A stretch of DNA of 8,623 nucleotides from Sedimentisphaerales bacterium (lineage in GTDB: Bacteria > Planctomycetota > Phycisphaerae > Sedimentisphaerales > SG8-4), in the NCBI GenBank assembly GCA_016928975.1, contig JAFGJR010000142.1:1-8623 (forward strand), written 5' to 3'. A program made the position numbers and the translations under genes. Shown piece after piece: positions 1 to 6,185 of this stretch (position 1 is its first letter; every line of letters begins with the position of its first letter). The notes below the pieces were generated by a model. That model did no database searches. It worked only from the letters and a program-made list of their open reading frames with translations, and was not told the DNA's origin.

Positions 1-1
1 G

Positions 2-1471
2 CTCGCACGGGATCTCCTGGAGGGGGACATCGAGCACGTTCTCATCCAGTTCGACCGGCAGGGTTCCCTGGCCACCACGCATGAGACCCAGGGTTCCGAC
101 ATGGGACTGTTCGCAGGCTTGTTGGGCTGGGAGGCCACGGAGGAACGCCTTCCGGAGGCGGCGCGGACCATCCGGGCCGGCGGCGTCCAGGTGGAGATCG
201 AGATCGGCGATTTCGGTTTCGATCATCCAAACACGTACCGGATCGAGTTGTGCAATCGGCAGCGACGGCATACGCTGACAGGTATCTCCACCGGCGGTGG
301 CATGATCGAAGTCGTGGCACTGGACGGGACCCCCATCACCATCCGCGGCGACTACTGGGAAACCTTGATCTGGATGGCCGGTCGGCCGACGGAAGTGGCG
401 GACCAACTCACGGAGAAGACCGACGCCGATGAGACCCTGCTCCACGAATGTGGGGACGAGGTCCTGCTGCAGGTCAAGGCGCAGCGGGCCCTGGACGACA
501 GTGAGATCGGCCGGCTTTGTGCGGGCGGAAGAGTCCGTCATGTCCGGCGGCTCGGGCCGATCCTGCCCGTTTTGTCACGCCGGGGGGTGTCCGTGCCTTT
601 CTCCACCTGCCAGGAGCTGCTACGCTATGACCAGGGTCGGAACCTGCCGCCTTGGGAGTTGGCCGTGCAGTACGAGAGCCAGCGGGGAAACCTCTCCCCG
701 GACGAAGTTCTCCAGCGGATGGTCCAGATCGTGCGGATCGTGCGCGCTTCTCTGCAGCAAGGTTTGGGAGGAACGATATACGGTGACCGCATCCTCGGTC
801 CTCAGTGCGGACAATTCCAGGCTCGTCTGCAGGCGGGCGGACTTCTGGAAGCGGGCTTGCTCAACTCGATCATACGAAATGTCACCGCCCTGATGGAGGT
901 CAAAAGTGCGATGGGGGTGATCGTGGCGGCGCCGACGGCAGGCGCTTGTGCGGCCCTACCGGGGACTTGCCTCGCCGCGGCAGACGCTTTGGGTGTGGGA
1001 GACGAGGCGGCCGCCCGGGCGATGTTGGCCGGTGGTCTGATTGGGGTCCTTGTCGCCTTCCGCACGACCTTTGCCGCCGAGGTGTGCGGCTGCCAAGCGG
1101 AGTGCGGCGCAGCCTCCGGCATGACGGCCGCCGCCCTCACCTCGCTGGCCGGGGCAGGAGTCCGCGAGGCCGTCACGGCGGCCTCGATGGCCTTTCAGAA
1201 TTCCCTGGGCATGATCTGCGACCCGGTTGCCAACCGGGTGGAAGTGCCGTGTCTGGGTAAGAACGTTATGGCAGCGGCCAATGCGCTGGCCTGCGCCAAC
1301 ATGGCCCTGGCCGGCTACGATCCGGTAGTCCCCCTTGATGAAGTAATCGAAACCATGGATCGGGTCGGACGCAGCCTGCCCCGGGAGCTGCGCTGCACCG
1401 GACTCGGCGGGCTGTCCGTAACCGCGACATCGAAAGAGATCGAGGCCCGTCTGCAGAGACCGCTTTCCTGA
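2..1471 (+). CDS. sdaA: L-serine dehydratase, iron-sulfur-dependent, single chain (5' partial)
   Basis: Probably converts L-serine to pyruvate and ammonia with a [4Fe-4S] cluster in the cytosol. The frame is open from the first complete codon at 2. An internal ATG at 101 is a poor start, because the codons before it already match the family beta part (FDRQGSLATTHETQGSD), so the true start is upstream. The beta part ends with HPNTYRIEL near 223-249 and a GISTGGG turn near 281-301. A roughly 40-residue linker follows, with no clear ACT domain. The alpha part starts near 590 and carries APTAGACAALPG (about 929-964), GCQAECG (1088-1108) and ICDPVANRVEVPC (1214-1252). The two cysteines in the last motif (1217, 1250) are 11 residues apart, as in known cluster sites; the third ligand is probably in GCQAECG, as in the Bacillus-type alpha chain. 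Stop TGA at 1469. L-cysteine desulfidase shares the alpha fold, but the beta part argues against it. Confidence 0.9.
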   Translation, partial: LARDLLEGDIEHVLIQFDRQGSLATTHETQGSDMGLFAGLLGWEATEERLPEAARTIRAGGVQVEIEIGDFGFDHPNTYRIELCNRQRRHTLTGISTGGGMIEVVALDGTPITIRGDYWETLIWMAGRPTEVADQLTEKTDADETLLHECGDEVLLQVKAQRALDDSEIGRLCAGGRVRHVRRLGPILPVLSRRGVSVPFSTCQELLRYDQGRNLPPWELAVQYESQRGNLSPDEVLQRMVQIVRIVRASLQQGLGGTIYGDRILGPQCGQFQARLQAGGLLEAGLLNSIIRNVTALMEVKSAMGVIVAAPTAGACAALPGTCLAAADALGVGDEAAARAMLAGGLIGVLVAFRTTFAAEVCGCQAECGAASGMTAAALTSLAGAGVREAVTAASMAFQNSLGMICDPVANRVEVPCLGKNVMAAANALACANMALAGYDPVVPLDEVIETMDRVGRSLPRELRCTGLGGLSVTATSKEIEARLQRPLS

Positions 1472-1553
1472 GCGTTCAACCTCGTGCGGGTTCTTCCTCG
1501 CGTGGCGTCGGTGCTCGTTCCTGTGGAGGTCCGGCAAGAGCTCCGAGAGTCGC
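1472..1553. other. Convergent intergenic gap
   Basis: Short gap between the stops of the serine dehydratase and the secreted-protein gene. I looked for a bidirectional terminator and found only a weak 4-bp stem (GGAG/CTCC near 1526-1545) with no T-run, so no terminator is called. Confidence 0.5.
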
Positions 1554-3200
1554 CTATTCTTGGGCGGCTTGCCGCGTGGCGATGGGTACGTACCCAGCCT
1601 CCAGGCCCTTCGGCGGTGTCACAATCAACGCCGGATCGATCTCCGCCAGTTCTCCCGTCGCCGGCGGCGCAAGATAGTCACGGTCTTTCGTCCAATGCCG
1701 GTGGATCTTTTCCGCCCGCGTCTGCAGGTTCTCCCGTTCTTCCTTCGTCAAATCGGCGTTGAGCAATGCCGGCTGGTCGGCAAATCGATACCAGTAGTAT
1801 GTCACCACGCTATGGTCCCCCAGATGCGCCTGGAAAGGTCCGGCCACGGGGCCGGGCTTCTTCCAACAACTGGTCGGATCATCAGGAGTGACGTAGGGTT
1901 CGGGAGGCTCCTCGACAGGCCGGGGGAAACTGACCGAAGCCAGTCCTGTTTCGGCCGGAACGTCCTTGGGCAGGACCGGAATCCACTGTGACGCGGCATC
2001 ACCATCAGTCACCAGGCGGTAATACTCAGGGAGCGTCACCAGTGATCCGTTCTTGGTGTCTTTTCTCGTAACGAGTTGCTCGTTCCACCGGTACCCGAAG
2101 CTGCTCGGATCAGGCGCCAATGGAGTGGAAAAAGAAGTCCAGGCAACGGAGGCCCTTTCTCTCTCAGAGACGGAGGACGTGTAGATGCGCCACGTAGCTC
2201 CCCCCTTCCCAGGGAATGTGTACATGCCGGTCCCCGCGGGGTCGACGGCGCCACTGGCCGGGGCTCCGGCTTCAAACCAGGCTTGCACGGCGTCCCAGAG
2301 CGACTTCTTGTTGTAGACGGCGGCGCGATGCAGTATCACCGAATCACCCTGCGGCCCGCGGGGGAACGAGGTGGGGGCGATGCGGGCGTAGGTTTCGCCC
2401 TTCGCGTCCTTGGCCTGGACGCTGGGGACGTACTGGGTTTCCATCTGCATCGCTCGATTCGGCCCGGCCGGGCGGGAATCCAAGAGCATTCCGGCCAGGC
2501 GAGGGGCGTCCACGGTCGTATGGGACCAGAAATAGGGCGTGAAGAAGGCCACCGGACCCTTGAAGTTCCGCGTGTTCAGAAACAACGTCCAGCAGTGATT
2601 GCCGGTGGGAACATTCTTGCCTGCCGTGGTGGACTTGGGTTGGGTGAGCGGCAGCGCCAGGTACCCGTAGCCGAACAGTTGGCCGCAAGTGCCTTGTTTT
2701 AGATTCAGGCCATCCGGGGGCCACAACAGCCAAGGACTGAGTTGCGCCACGCCGTACAAGCCTTTGGGGTCATTCCAGTCTCTTGTACTGCCGGCCCCCG
2801 GTCCGTTGGCCCATTCCACGAAATTCGGGGCCACTCCGCCCATGATGAACTTCGGTGTTTCCGTGGCAAACCGCGTATCGCGCCACCAGCCCAGGCCGCC
2901 CTCGATGTCGGAATACATGTTCTCGGGCGCAGGACCGTCATACTGAGCAAACATCCAGGTGCCGAACAGACCAGTTTGAAACTGATGCCCCGGATATGCC
3001 TGCAACAACGACCACGCCGCCGCATAGATGGAGAACCCGGCGTTGTATGTCTCGTCCACTTTCTCATGAGGGACCAGCAGGTACCCGGCCATCTCTCCTT
3101 CCTCAATCTGAGCCGCCGCACCCATCACGGCCGTCAGGGTCCAGATTAACACGAGAGCCAGGCGGGAGATGAACGACGCTGGAAACTGATCCTTCAACAT
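1554..3200 (-). CDS. Uncharacterised secreted protein, 548 aa
   Basis: Function and family not recognised. The start is set at the ATG complementary to 3198-3200, because GGAGG lies seven bases upstream and the N-terminus then reads as a signal peptide: a lysine at residue 3, an arginine at 13, a hydrophobic stretch (LALVLIWTLTAVMG) and a likely signal peptidase I site after GAAA, before QIEEG. The frame stays open upstream to 3533, but that stretch belongs to a decayed gene. The mature part of about 518 residues is rich in Trp, Tyr, Phe, Pro and Gly and has three cysteines (in GTCGQ, NHCW and TSCW). No transmembrane segment, lipobox, C-terminal sorting signal or catalytic motif is visible. 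Aromatic-rich segments such as GLFGTWMFAQYDG and FFTPYFWSH suggest a beta-rich periplasmic or extracellular fold. It is convergent with the serine dehydratase and has its own upstream region, so it is probably transcribed alone. Confidence 0.75.
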   Translation of the reverse strand: MLKDQFPASFISRLALVLIWTLTAVMGAAAQIEEGEMAGYLLVPHEKVDETYNAGFSIYAAAWSLLQAYPGHQFQTGLFGTWMFAQYDGPAPENMYSDIEGGLGWWRDTRFATETPKFIMGGVAPNFVEWANGPGAGSTRDWNDPKGLYGVAQLSPWLLWPPDGLNLKQGTCGQLFGYGYLALPLTQPKSTTAGKNVPTGNHCWTLFLNTRNFKGPVAFFTPYFWSHTTVDAPRLAGMLLDSRPAGPNRAMQMETQYVPSVQAKDAKGETYARIAPTSFPRGPQGDSVILHRAAVYNKKSLWDAVQAWFEAGAPASGAVDPAGTGMYTFPGKGGATWRIYTSSVSERERASVAWTSFSTPLAPDPSSFGYRWNEQLVTRKDTKNGSLVTLPEYYRLVTDGDAASQWIPVLPKDVPAETGLASVSFPRPVEEPPEPYVTPDDPTSCWKKPGPVAGPFQAHLGDHSVVTYYWYRFADQPALLNADLTKEERENLQTRAEKIHRHWTKDRDYLAPPATGELAEIDPALIVTPPKGLEAGYVPIATRQAAQE

Positions 3201-3213
3201 AAGAATGCCTCCG
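3187..3213 (-). promoter_or_regulatory. RBS and start of secreted-protein gene
   Basis: On the minus strand GGAGG is followed by CATTCTT and then ATG (start base 3200). This spacing decides the start in favour of the signal-peptide methionine over longer in-frame options. Confidence 0.7.
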
Positions 3214-3249
3214 GCAACTTCAAGAAGACCTCGAAACGGACTTCCGTGA

Positions 3250-3278
3250 ATCATAAACCCAAGGTCCGCTTTGCACAA
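3250..3278 (-). promoter_or_regulatory. Possible promoter for the secreted-protein gene
   Basis: On the minus strand, TTGTGC (complement of 3273-3278) and TATGAT (complement of 3250-3255) are separated by exactly 17 bp. The -10 matches the consensus at five of six bases and the -35 at only three. It would start transcription about 40 bases before the ATG. It lies just after the stop of the upstream gene remnant, a sensible place for a promoter. Position and spacing support it; the weak -35 does not. Confidence 0.3.
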
Positions 3279-3291
3279 CCCCACGATGAGA

Positions 3292-3533
3292 TCACTCGGC
3301 TGTGAGTTCCTCTTCGCGATAGATCTTGCCGTCCGTGCCGTAGTGCTGGAAAGTGATCGTTGGTTTCCCTGCCGGACGATCTGCCGTGACCGCCAGGAAG
3401 CCCCCCTTGATTCGCAAATACCGGTGCGTCGCCCCTGCACCTCGATCTCATAGGTTGTTCCCGCCGTCAGCCCTGAGAGGGCAATCTCGCAAACCAACAC
3501 AACTTTCCTCATTGCATTGTCGCATCTTCCCAA
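3292..3533 (-). pseudogene. Frameshifted remnant, metallophosphoesterase-like
   Basis: Two protein-like pieces lie in different minus-strand frames. The upstream piece (about 3485-3425) reads CEIALSGLTAGTTYEIEVQG, like an Fn3 or purple-acid-phosphatase N-terminal strand pair. The downstream piece (about 3426-3295) reads RYLRIKGGFLAVTADR followed by PAGKPTITFQHYGTDG and ends EEELTAE with TGA at 3292-3294, like the C-terminus of alkaline-phosphatase-D or metallophosphoesterase proteins. Joining them needs a frame change near 3425. No catalytic metal-binding motif remains and an intact family member is several hundred residues, so most of the gene is gone. The family call comes from motif resemblance only. 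The upstream frame is also continuous with the secreted-protein gene, which makes that ORF look artificially long. Confidence 0.45.
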
Positions 3534-3580
3534 ACATGGACGCCAACCGTGCTGTCCCGTGAGCCACGATTCAAGAGAGG

Positions 3581-3994
3581 TTATCTTCGGTCTCGCAGAG
3601 CCTGCATCTTATCCCGGTAGTGGTGAATGACGGCGTTGCGGTGACTAAGGTCGAGAGGGGGGACATTGGGCTGTTGGATCCGCGAATCCGAGATGATGAG
3701 TTTGCGTTCGCCCGATCGGACCATCACTTGTCGGCCTCCATCCGCCTCCGCGAAGATCAGCTCATGACCACCGCCCGGATCTTGCAGGGCGCGCCCACAC
3801 ATGCGCGGGGCCGGTACGCACCCAGCCACTCGGCAAAGAGTCGGCGCAAGATCGATACTGTTGACCATGCGTGGGGAGACCGTGCCAGCCCGTTCATTAC
3901 CTGGCCACTTGATGATCAACGGCACCTTGATCAGCGGATCATACATGTAGTTGAACGTCATCAAGTGACAGTTCCTTCTGGCTCCTCTCGTCAT
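3581..3994 (-). pseudogene. Truncated sulfatase, C-terminal fragment
   Basis: The 137-codon frame matches the C-terminal half of type I sulfatases, which hydrolyse sulfate esters. MYDPLIKVPLIIKWPG followed by AGTVSPRMVNSIDLAPTL is the family segment after the catalytic domain, and HELIFAEADGGRQVMVRSGERKLIISDS fits the C-terminal sheet (read here as one stretch split by position, about 3780-3680). The N-terminal catalytic half is absent, including the CxPSR formylglycine site and its metal ligands; full sulfatases are about 450-600 residues. The usual segment with DL, DP and NL near the end is replaced by a short unrelated stretch (about 3680-3640) before HRNAVIHHYRD, suggesting a second internal deletion. 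The ATG at 3994 has no SD and directly follows a TGA. A working protein is unlikely. Confidence 0.7.
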
Positions 3995-4053
3995 TCAAGG
4001 ACCGTGAACGACACGGGACCGAGGGCCGCCAACGACGACGGGGCATCCACCTG
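3994..4053 (-). other. Possible 20-codon gene tail after the flavodoxin stop
   Basis: After the flavodoxin TAA the same frame stays open for 20 codons and reads QVDAPSSLAALGPVSFTVLE before TGA (complement of 3991-3993). The ending resembles the C-terminal strand of beta-sandwich hydrolases, so it may be a leftover of another lost gene. It is too short to assign and could be chance. Confidence 0.15.
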
Positions 4054-4563
4054 TTACAGGCGGAGTTCGTTCTTGAGTTGACGAACCCAGGCCTGGACCC
4101 GGCCGGGCGTACTTCCCGCCTCGTTATCTTCATCGAGGGCCAGGCCGATGAGGCGACCGTCCACCTCCGCCGCGGAAGCCTCGTAGTCGTAACCCTCCTT
4201 GGGCCACGTCCCGATGAGGGAGGCCCCCGCGGGCTTGACCTTGTCATAGAGCAGTCCCATACCATCGACGAAGTGGTCAGGATAGCGCTTCTGGTCTCCC
4301 ACTCCGAAGAAGGCCACCTTCTTGCCTGCCAGCACCTCCTTGTTGAGATGGTTTTCAAAGGCTGCCCATTCATCTTGGAGACCACCCCAGTGCCAAGTGG
4401 AGGTGCCGAGAATCAGGACGTCGTACTTCTTCAAATCCCCCGGCGACGCGCGGCCCACGTCGACCATCTCCACTTCCCCGGCGCCAAAGGCCTTCTGGAT
4501 CAACTCCGCCACCTTCAGGGTGTTGCCTGTGGTGCTACCATAGAATACGCCGATTTTTGCCAC
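4054..4563 (-). CDS. fldA: Flavodoxin, long-chain, FMN-binding electron carrier
   Basis: A 169-residue soluble one-electron carrier that would bind FMN. The GTG start at 4563 is chosen because AGGAG lies seven bases upstream and the protein then opens with the family strand AKIGVFYGSTTGNT; longer in-frame starts would add a non-conserved leader. The FMN phosphate loop is GSTTGNT (residues 9-15). The first isoalloxazine loop is TSTWHWGG (54-61, with Trp57 and Trp59). The second is GVGDQKRYPDHF (87-98), with Tyr94 in the usual stacking position. GTWPKEGYDYEAS to LALDEDN (118-147) is the extra loop that marks long-chain flavodoxins of the FldA/NifF type. All key positions are intact. It is divergent from the light operon and lies just upstream of the gene remnants. 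Flavodoxins often replace ferredoxin under iron limitation, but no Fur box is visible. Confidence 0.93.
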   Translation of the reverse strand: MAKIGVFYGSTTGNTLKVAELIQKAFGAGEVEMVDVGRASPGDLKKYDVLILGTSTWHWGGLQDEWAAFENHLNKEVLAGKKVAFFGVGDQKRYPDHFVDGMGLLYDKVKPAGASLIGTWPKEGYDYEASAAEVDGRLIGLALDEDNEAGSTPGRVQAWVRQLKNELRL

Positions 4564-4920
4564 TGATCTTCTCCTTCTCCACACGATACGCTGATTCGGC
4601 CAGCGGGCGCTTGACACGACCGAAGCCCGACACCTGGCTAGGAACGCCCTTCAGTTCAGGCCAGTTCAGGCAATGATCATACAATGGAATCGCGTCGCGG
4701 TCCACTGCCTCCCGGCTGTCCAGACACAACCGGTGGTTGCGCAGAAATCCCTGCGACCTCCGGGCATTTGACTCCCCGTTGTCATAGGGTGGACTTTTCA
4801 TGGAAGCCGGGTAACATGGGTAGCCAGGACTGGGGATGACTCAGACCACTCTCGTCCTGACAGCCGCACACGCGTCGTCGAAGCTGCATGGTCAGTCTCA
4901 GGTTCATTGTCGAGAGAGCA
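4564..4920. other. Divergent intergenic region, flavodoxin / LOV-phosphatase
   Basis: About 357 bases separate the flavodoxin start from the LOV-phosphatase start, so regulatory signals for both directions should lie here. Visible content is an AGGAG ribosome site for the flavodoxin, a perfect tandem 10-bp repeat at 4652-4671 and an 8-bp palindrome at 4673-4680. No convincing sigma70 -35/-10 pair is seen on either strand. An 88-codon minus-strand frame (4535-4801) crosses the region but shows no recognisable protein motif. Confidence 0.6.
4652..4671. repeat. Perfect tandem 10-bp direct repeat
   Basis: CAGTTCAGGC occurs twice head to tail with no mismatch. A 10-bp period places both copies on the same face of the helix, as in many activator or response-regulator sites. 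It lies about 90 bases upstream of the flavodoxin start and is followed at once by the palindrome ATGATCAT (4673-4680). No regulator can be named. Confidence 0.7.
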
Positions 4921-6180
4921 ATGCCAAAGGATACGGAATCAAGAGAAACGGCTGAAACACGGCTTTCTGGGCGGGCCGCCGCAGCGAGAGTTTCATCGGA
5001 CTTGATGCAGCGTGCTTTGTCCACGACTGCTGAAGGAATCACCATTTCAGACACTTCACTTCCAGACAATCCGCTGATCTACGTGAACGAGGGATTCGAG
5101 GAACTGACAGGCTATGCAGCCCGCGAGGTGCTGGGTAAGAACTGCCGTTTTCTTCAGGGCGCCCAGACGGACCCCATGGCAGCACAAGAAATCCGCGCCG
5201 CCGTCAAAGAGCAGCGGCCCTGTGTCGTCGAGTTGCTGAACCATCGGAAGGACGGCACCGCGTTCTGGAACCGTCTTTCGATCACACCGGTCAGAGATCC
5301 CGCTGGTCGGGTCACGCATTTCATCGGGGTCCAGTCGGATATCACCAACCGAAAGAGGGCGGAGGAGGCTCTGAGCCTGGCCAAAGACGAGTTGCAGAAA
5401 ACGAACGCGGAGATGAGGCGTGCCCTGGAATCCGCTGCGGCCGTGCAGATGGCCCTTCTGCCGCATGGCTTCCACGGTGGCAAGGGAGTCCGGATTGCCT
5501 GGCGGCTTGATGCCTGTGCGACGCTGGCCGGGGACATCCTGAACGCCTTCTGGCTGGACGAAAAGCACCTGGGTTGCTACATCCTGGACGTCATGGGGCA
5601 TGGTGTTACCGCGGCGCTGCTCTCGGTGACGCTGAGCCATTTCCTTTCCCCTCGATCCAGGGGGGCGTTTCTCCTTGGCCGCGAGGTTGGTCGAGAAGGG
5701 TCGGCGGAGATTCTCTCTCCGGCTCTTGTCGGCGAACGTCTGAATCGGCGATTCCCTCTGGATCTGGAAAGTTCCCAGTTCTTCACGATTCTCTACGGGA
5801 TTCTGAACGTCGAGACCCGGGTGTTCAGGTACTTCAGTGCGGGTCATCCGCCCATGGTCCATCTGCCGCGCAACGGGGACCCCATCGTCCTCTCCGTTGC
5901 CGGGTTCCCCGTGGGGATGGTGGACAAGCCGGAGTACGAGGATCGGGAACTTCAACTGGAATCGGGGGATCGGTTGTTCATCTATTCGGATGGTGTAACG
6001 GAGGTGCAAAGCTCACAGGGCGAGCAGTTCGGCATTGACAGACTGTGCGAGGTGATCCGGTCGGCAGTCGCCATGCCTTTGGAGAAGAGCCTCGATGAGG
6101 TGTTGCATCGGGTCAGAGGCTGGTCTGCCGGCGAGGCACTGCAAGACGATGTGTCCCTCCTGGCCCTGGAGGTTGAATAG
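4921..6180 (+). CDS. LOV-domain blue-light sensor fused to SpoIIE/RsbU-type PP2C phosphatase
   Basis: Probably a light-controlled Ser/Thr phosphatase of the RsbU/RsbP kind, which act on phosphorylated STAS anti-sigma antagonists. Residues count from the ATG at 4921 (419 aa, GAGAG upstream); an ATG at 4888 would add 11 residues with a weaker SD. The LOV domain (about 27-140) has GKNCRFLQG with the adduct-forming cysteine at 75, then LLNHRKDGTAFWN and FIGVQSDIT, which supply the flavin-contacting Asn, Asn and Gln. A charged helix (about 143-180) ends in VQMALLP, the usual joint before this phosphatase class. The PP2C domain (about 190-418) keeps AGD (Asp205), LDVMGHG (Asp223), YSDGVTE (Asp357) and DDVS (Asp409, Asp410), the metal-binding acids. 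No membrane segment, receiver or kinase domain is present, so it is cytosolic. It is first in the operon, with its stop two bases before the photolyase start. Confidence 0.92.
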   Translation: MPKDTESRETAETRLSGRAAAARVSSDLMQRALSTTAEGITISDTSLPDNPLIYVNEGFEELTGYAAREVLGKNCRFLQGAQTDPMAAQEIRAAVKEQRPCVVELLNHRKDGTAFWNRLSITPVRDPAGRVTHFIGVQSDITNRKRAEEALSLAKDELQKTNAEMRRALESAAAVQMALLPHGFHGGKGVRIAWRLDACATLAGDILNAFWLDEKHLGCYILDVMGHGVTAALLSVTLSHFLSPRSRGAFLLGREVGREGSAEILSPALVGERLNRRFPLDLESSQFFTILYGILNVETRVFRYFSAGHPPMVHLPRNGDPIVLSVAGFPVGMVDKPEYEDRELQLESGDRLFIYSDGVTEVQSSQGEQFGIDRLCEVIRSAVAMPLEKSLDEVLHRVRGWSAGEALQDDVSLLALEVE

Positions 6181-6185
6181 CCGTG
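6168..6185 (+). promoter_or_regulatory. RBS within the end of the LOV-phosphatase gene
   Basis: GGAGG at 6168-6172 lies 10 bases before the GTG at 6183 and within the last codons of the upstream gene. This supports the GTG start and suggests coupled translation of the two proteins. Confidence 0.6.

Noticed and set aside
956..1537. Long minus-strand frame opposite the serine dehydratase
   Set aside because: Antisense shadow of a strongly conserved gene in G+C-rich DNA; no protein-like motif.
1564..1575. Small GCGGC/GCCGC inverted repeat as a terminator
   Set aside because: The loop is only two bases, there is no T-run, and it lies inside the C-terminal codons of the secreted-protein gene.
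3201..3533. In-frame N-terminal extension of the secreted protein from a TTG at 3533
   Set aside because: It would bury the signal peptide 111 residues inside the protein, and its sequence resembles parts of a decayed gene; the ATG at 3200 has a strong ribosome site.
4768..4796. TTGACT with a 17-bp spacer as a promoter for the light operon
   Set aside because: The hexamer at the -10 place is GGACTT, which does not resemble TATAAT.
4535..4801. 88-codon minus-strand frame upstream of the flavodoxin
   Set aside because: It overlaps the flavodoxin start, has no recognisable motif and no good ribosome site; treated as chance or unassignable remnant.
5056..6009. 317-codon minus-strand frame opposite the LOV-phosphatase
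   Set aside because: Antisense shadow; the plus strand carries unmistakable LOV and PP2C motifs.
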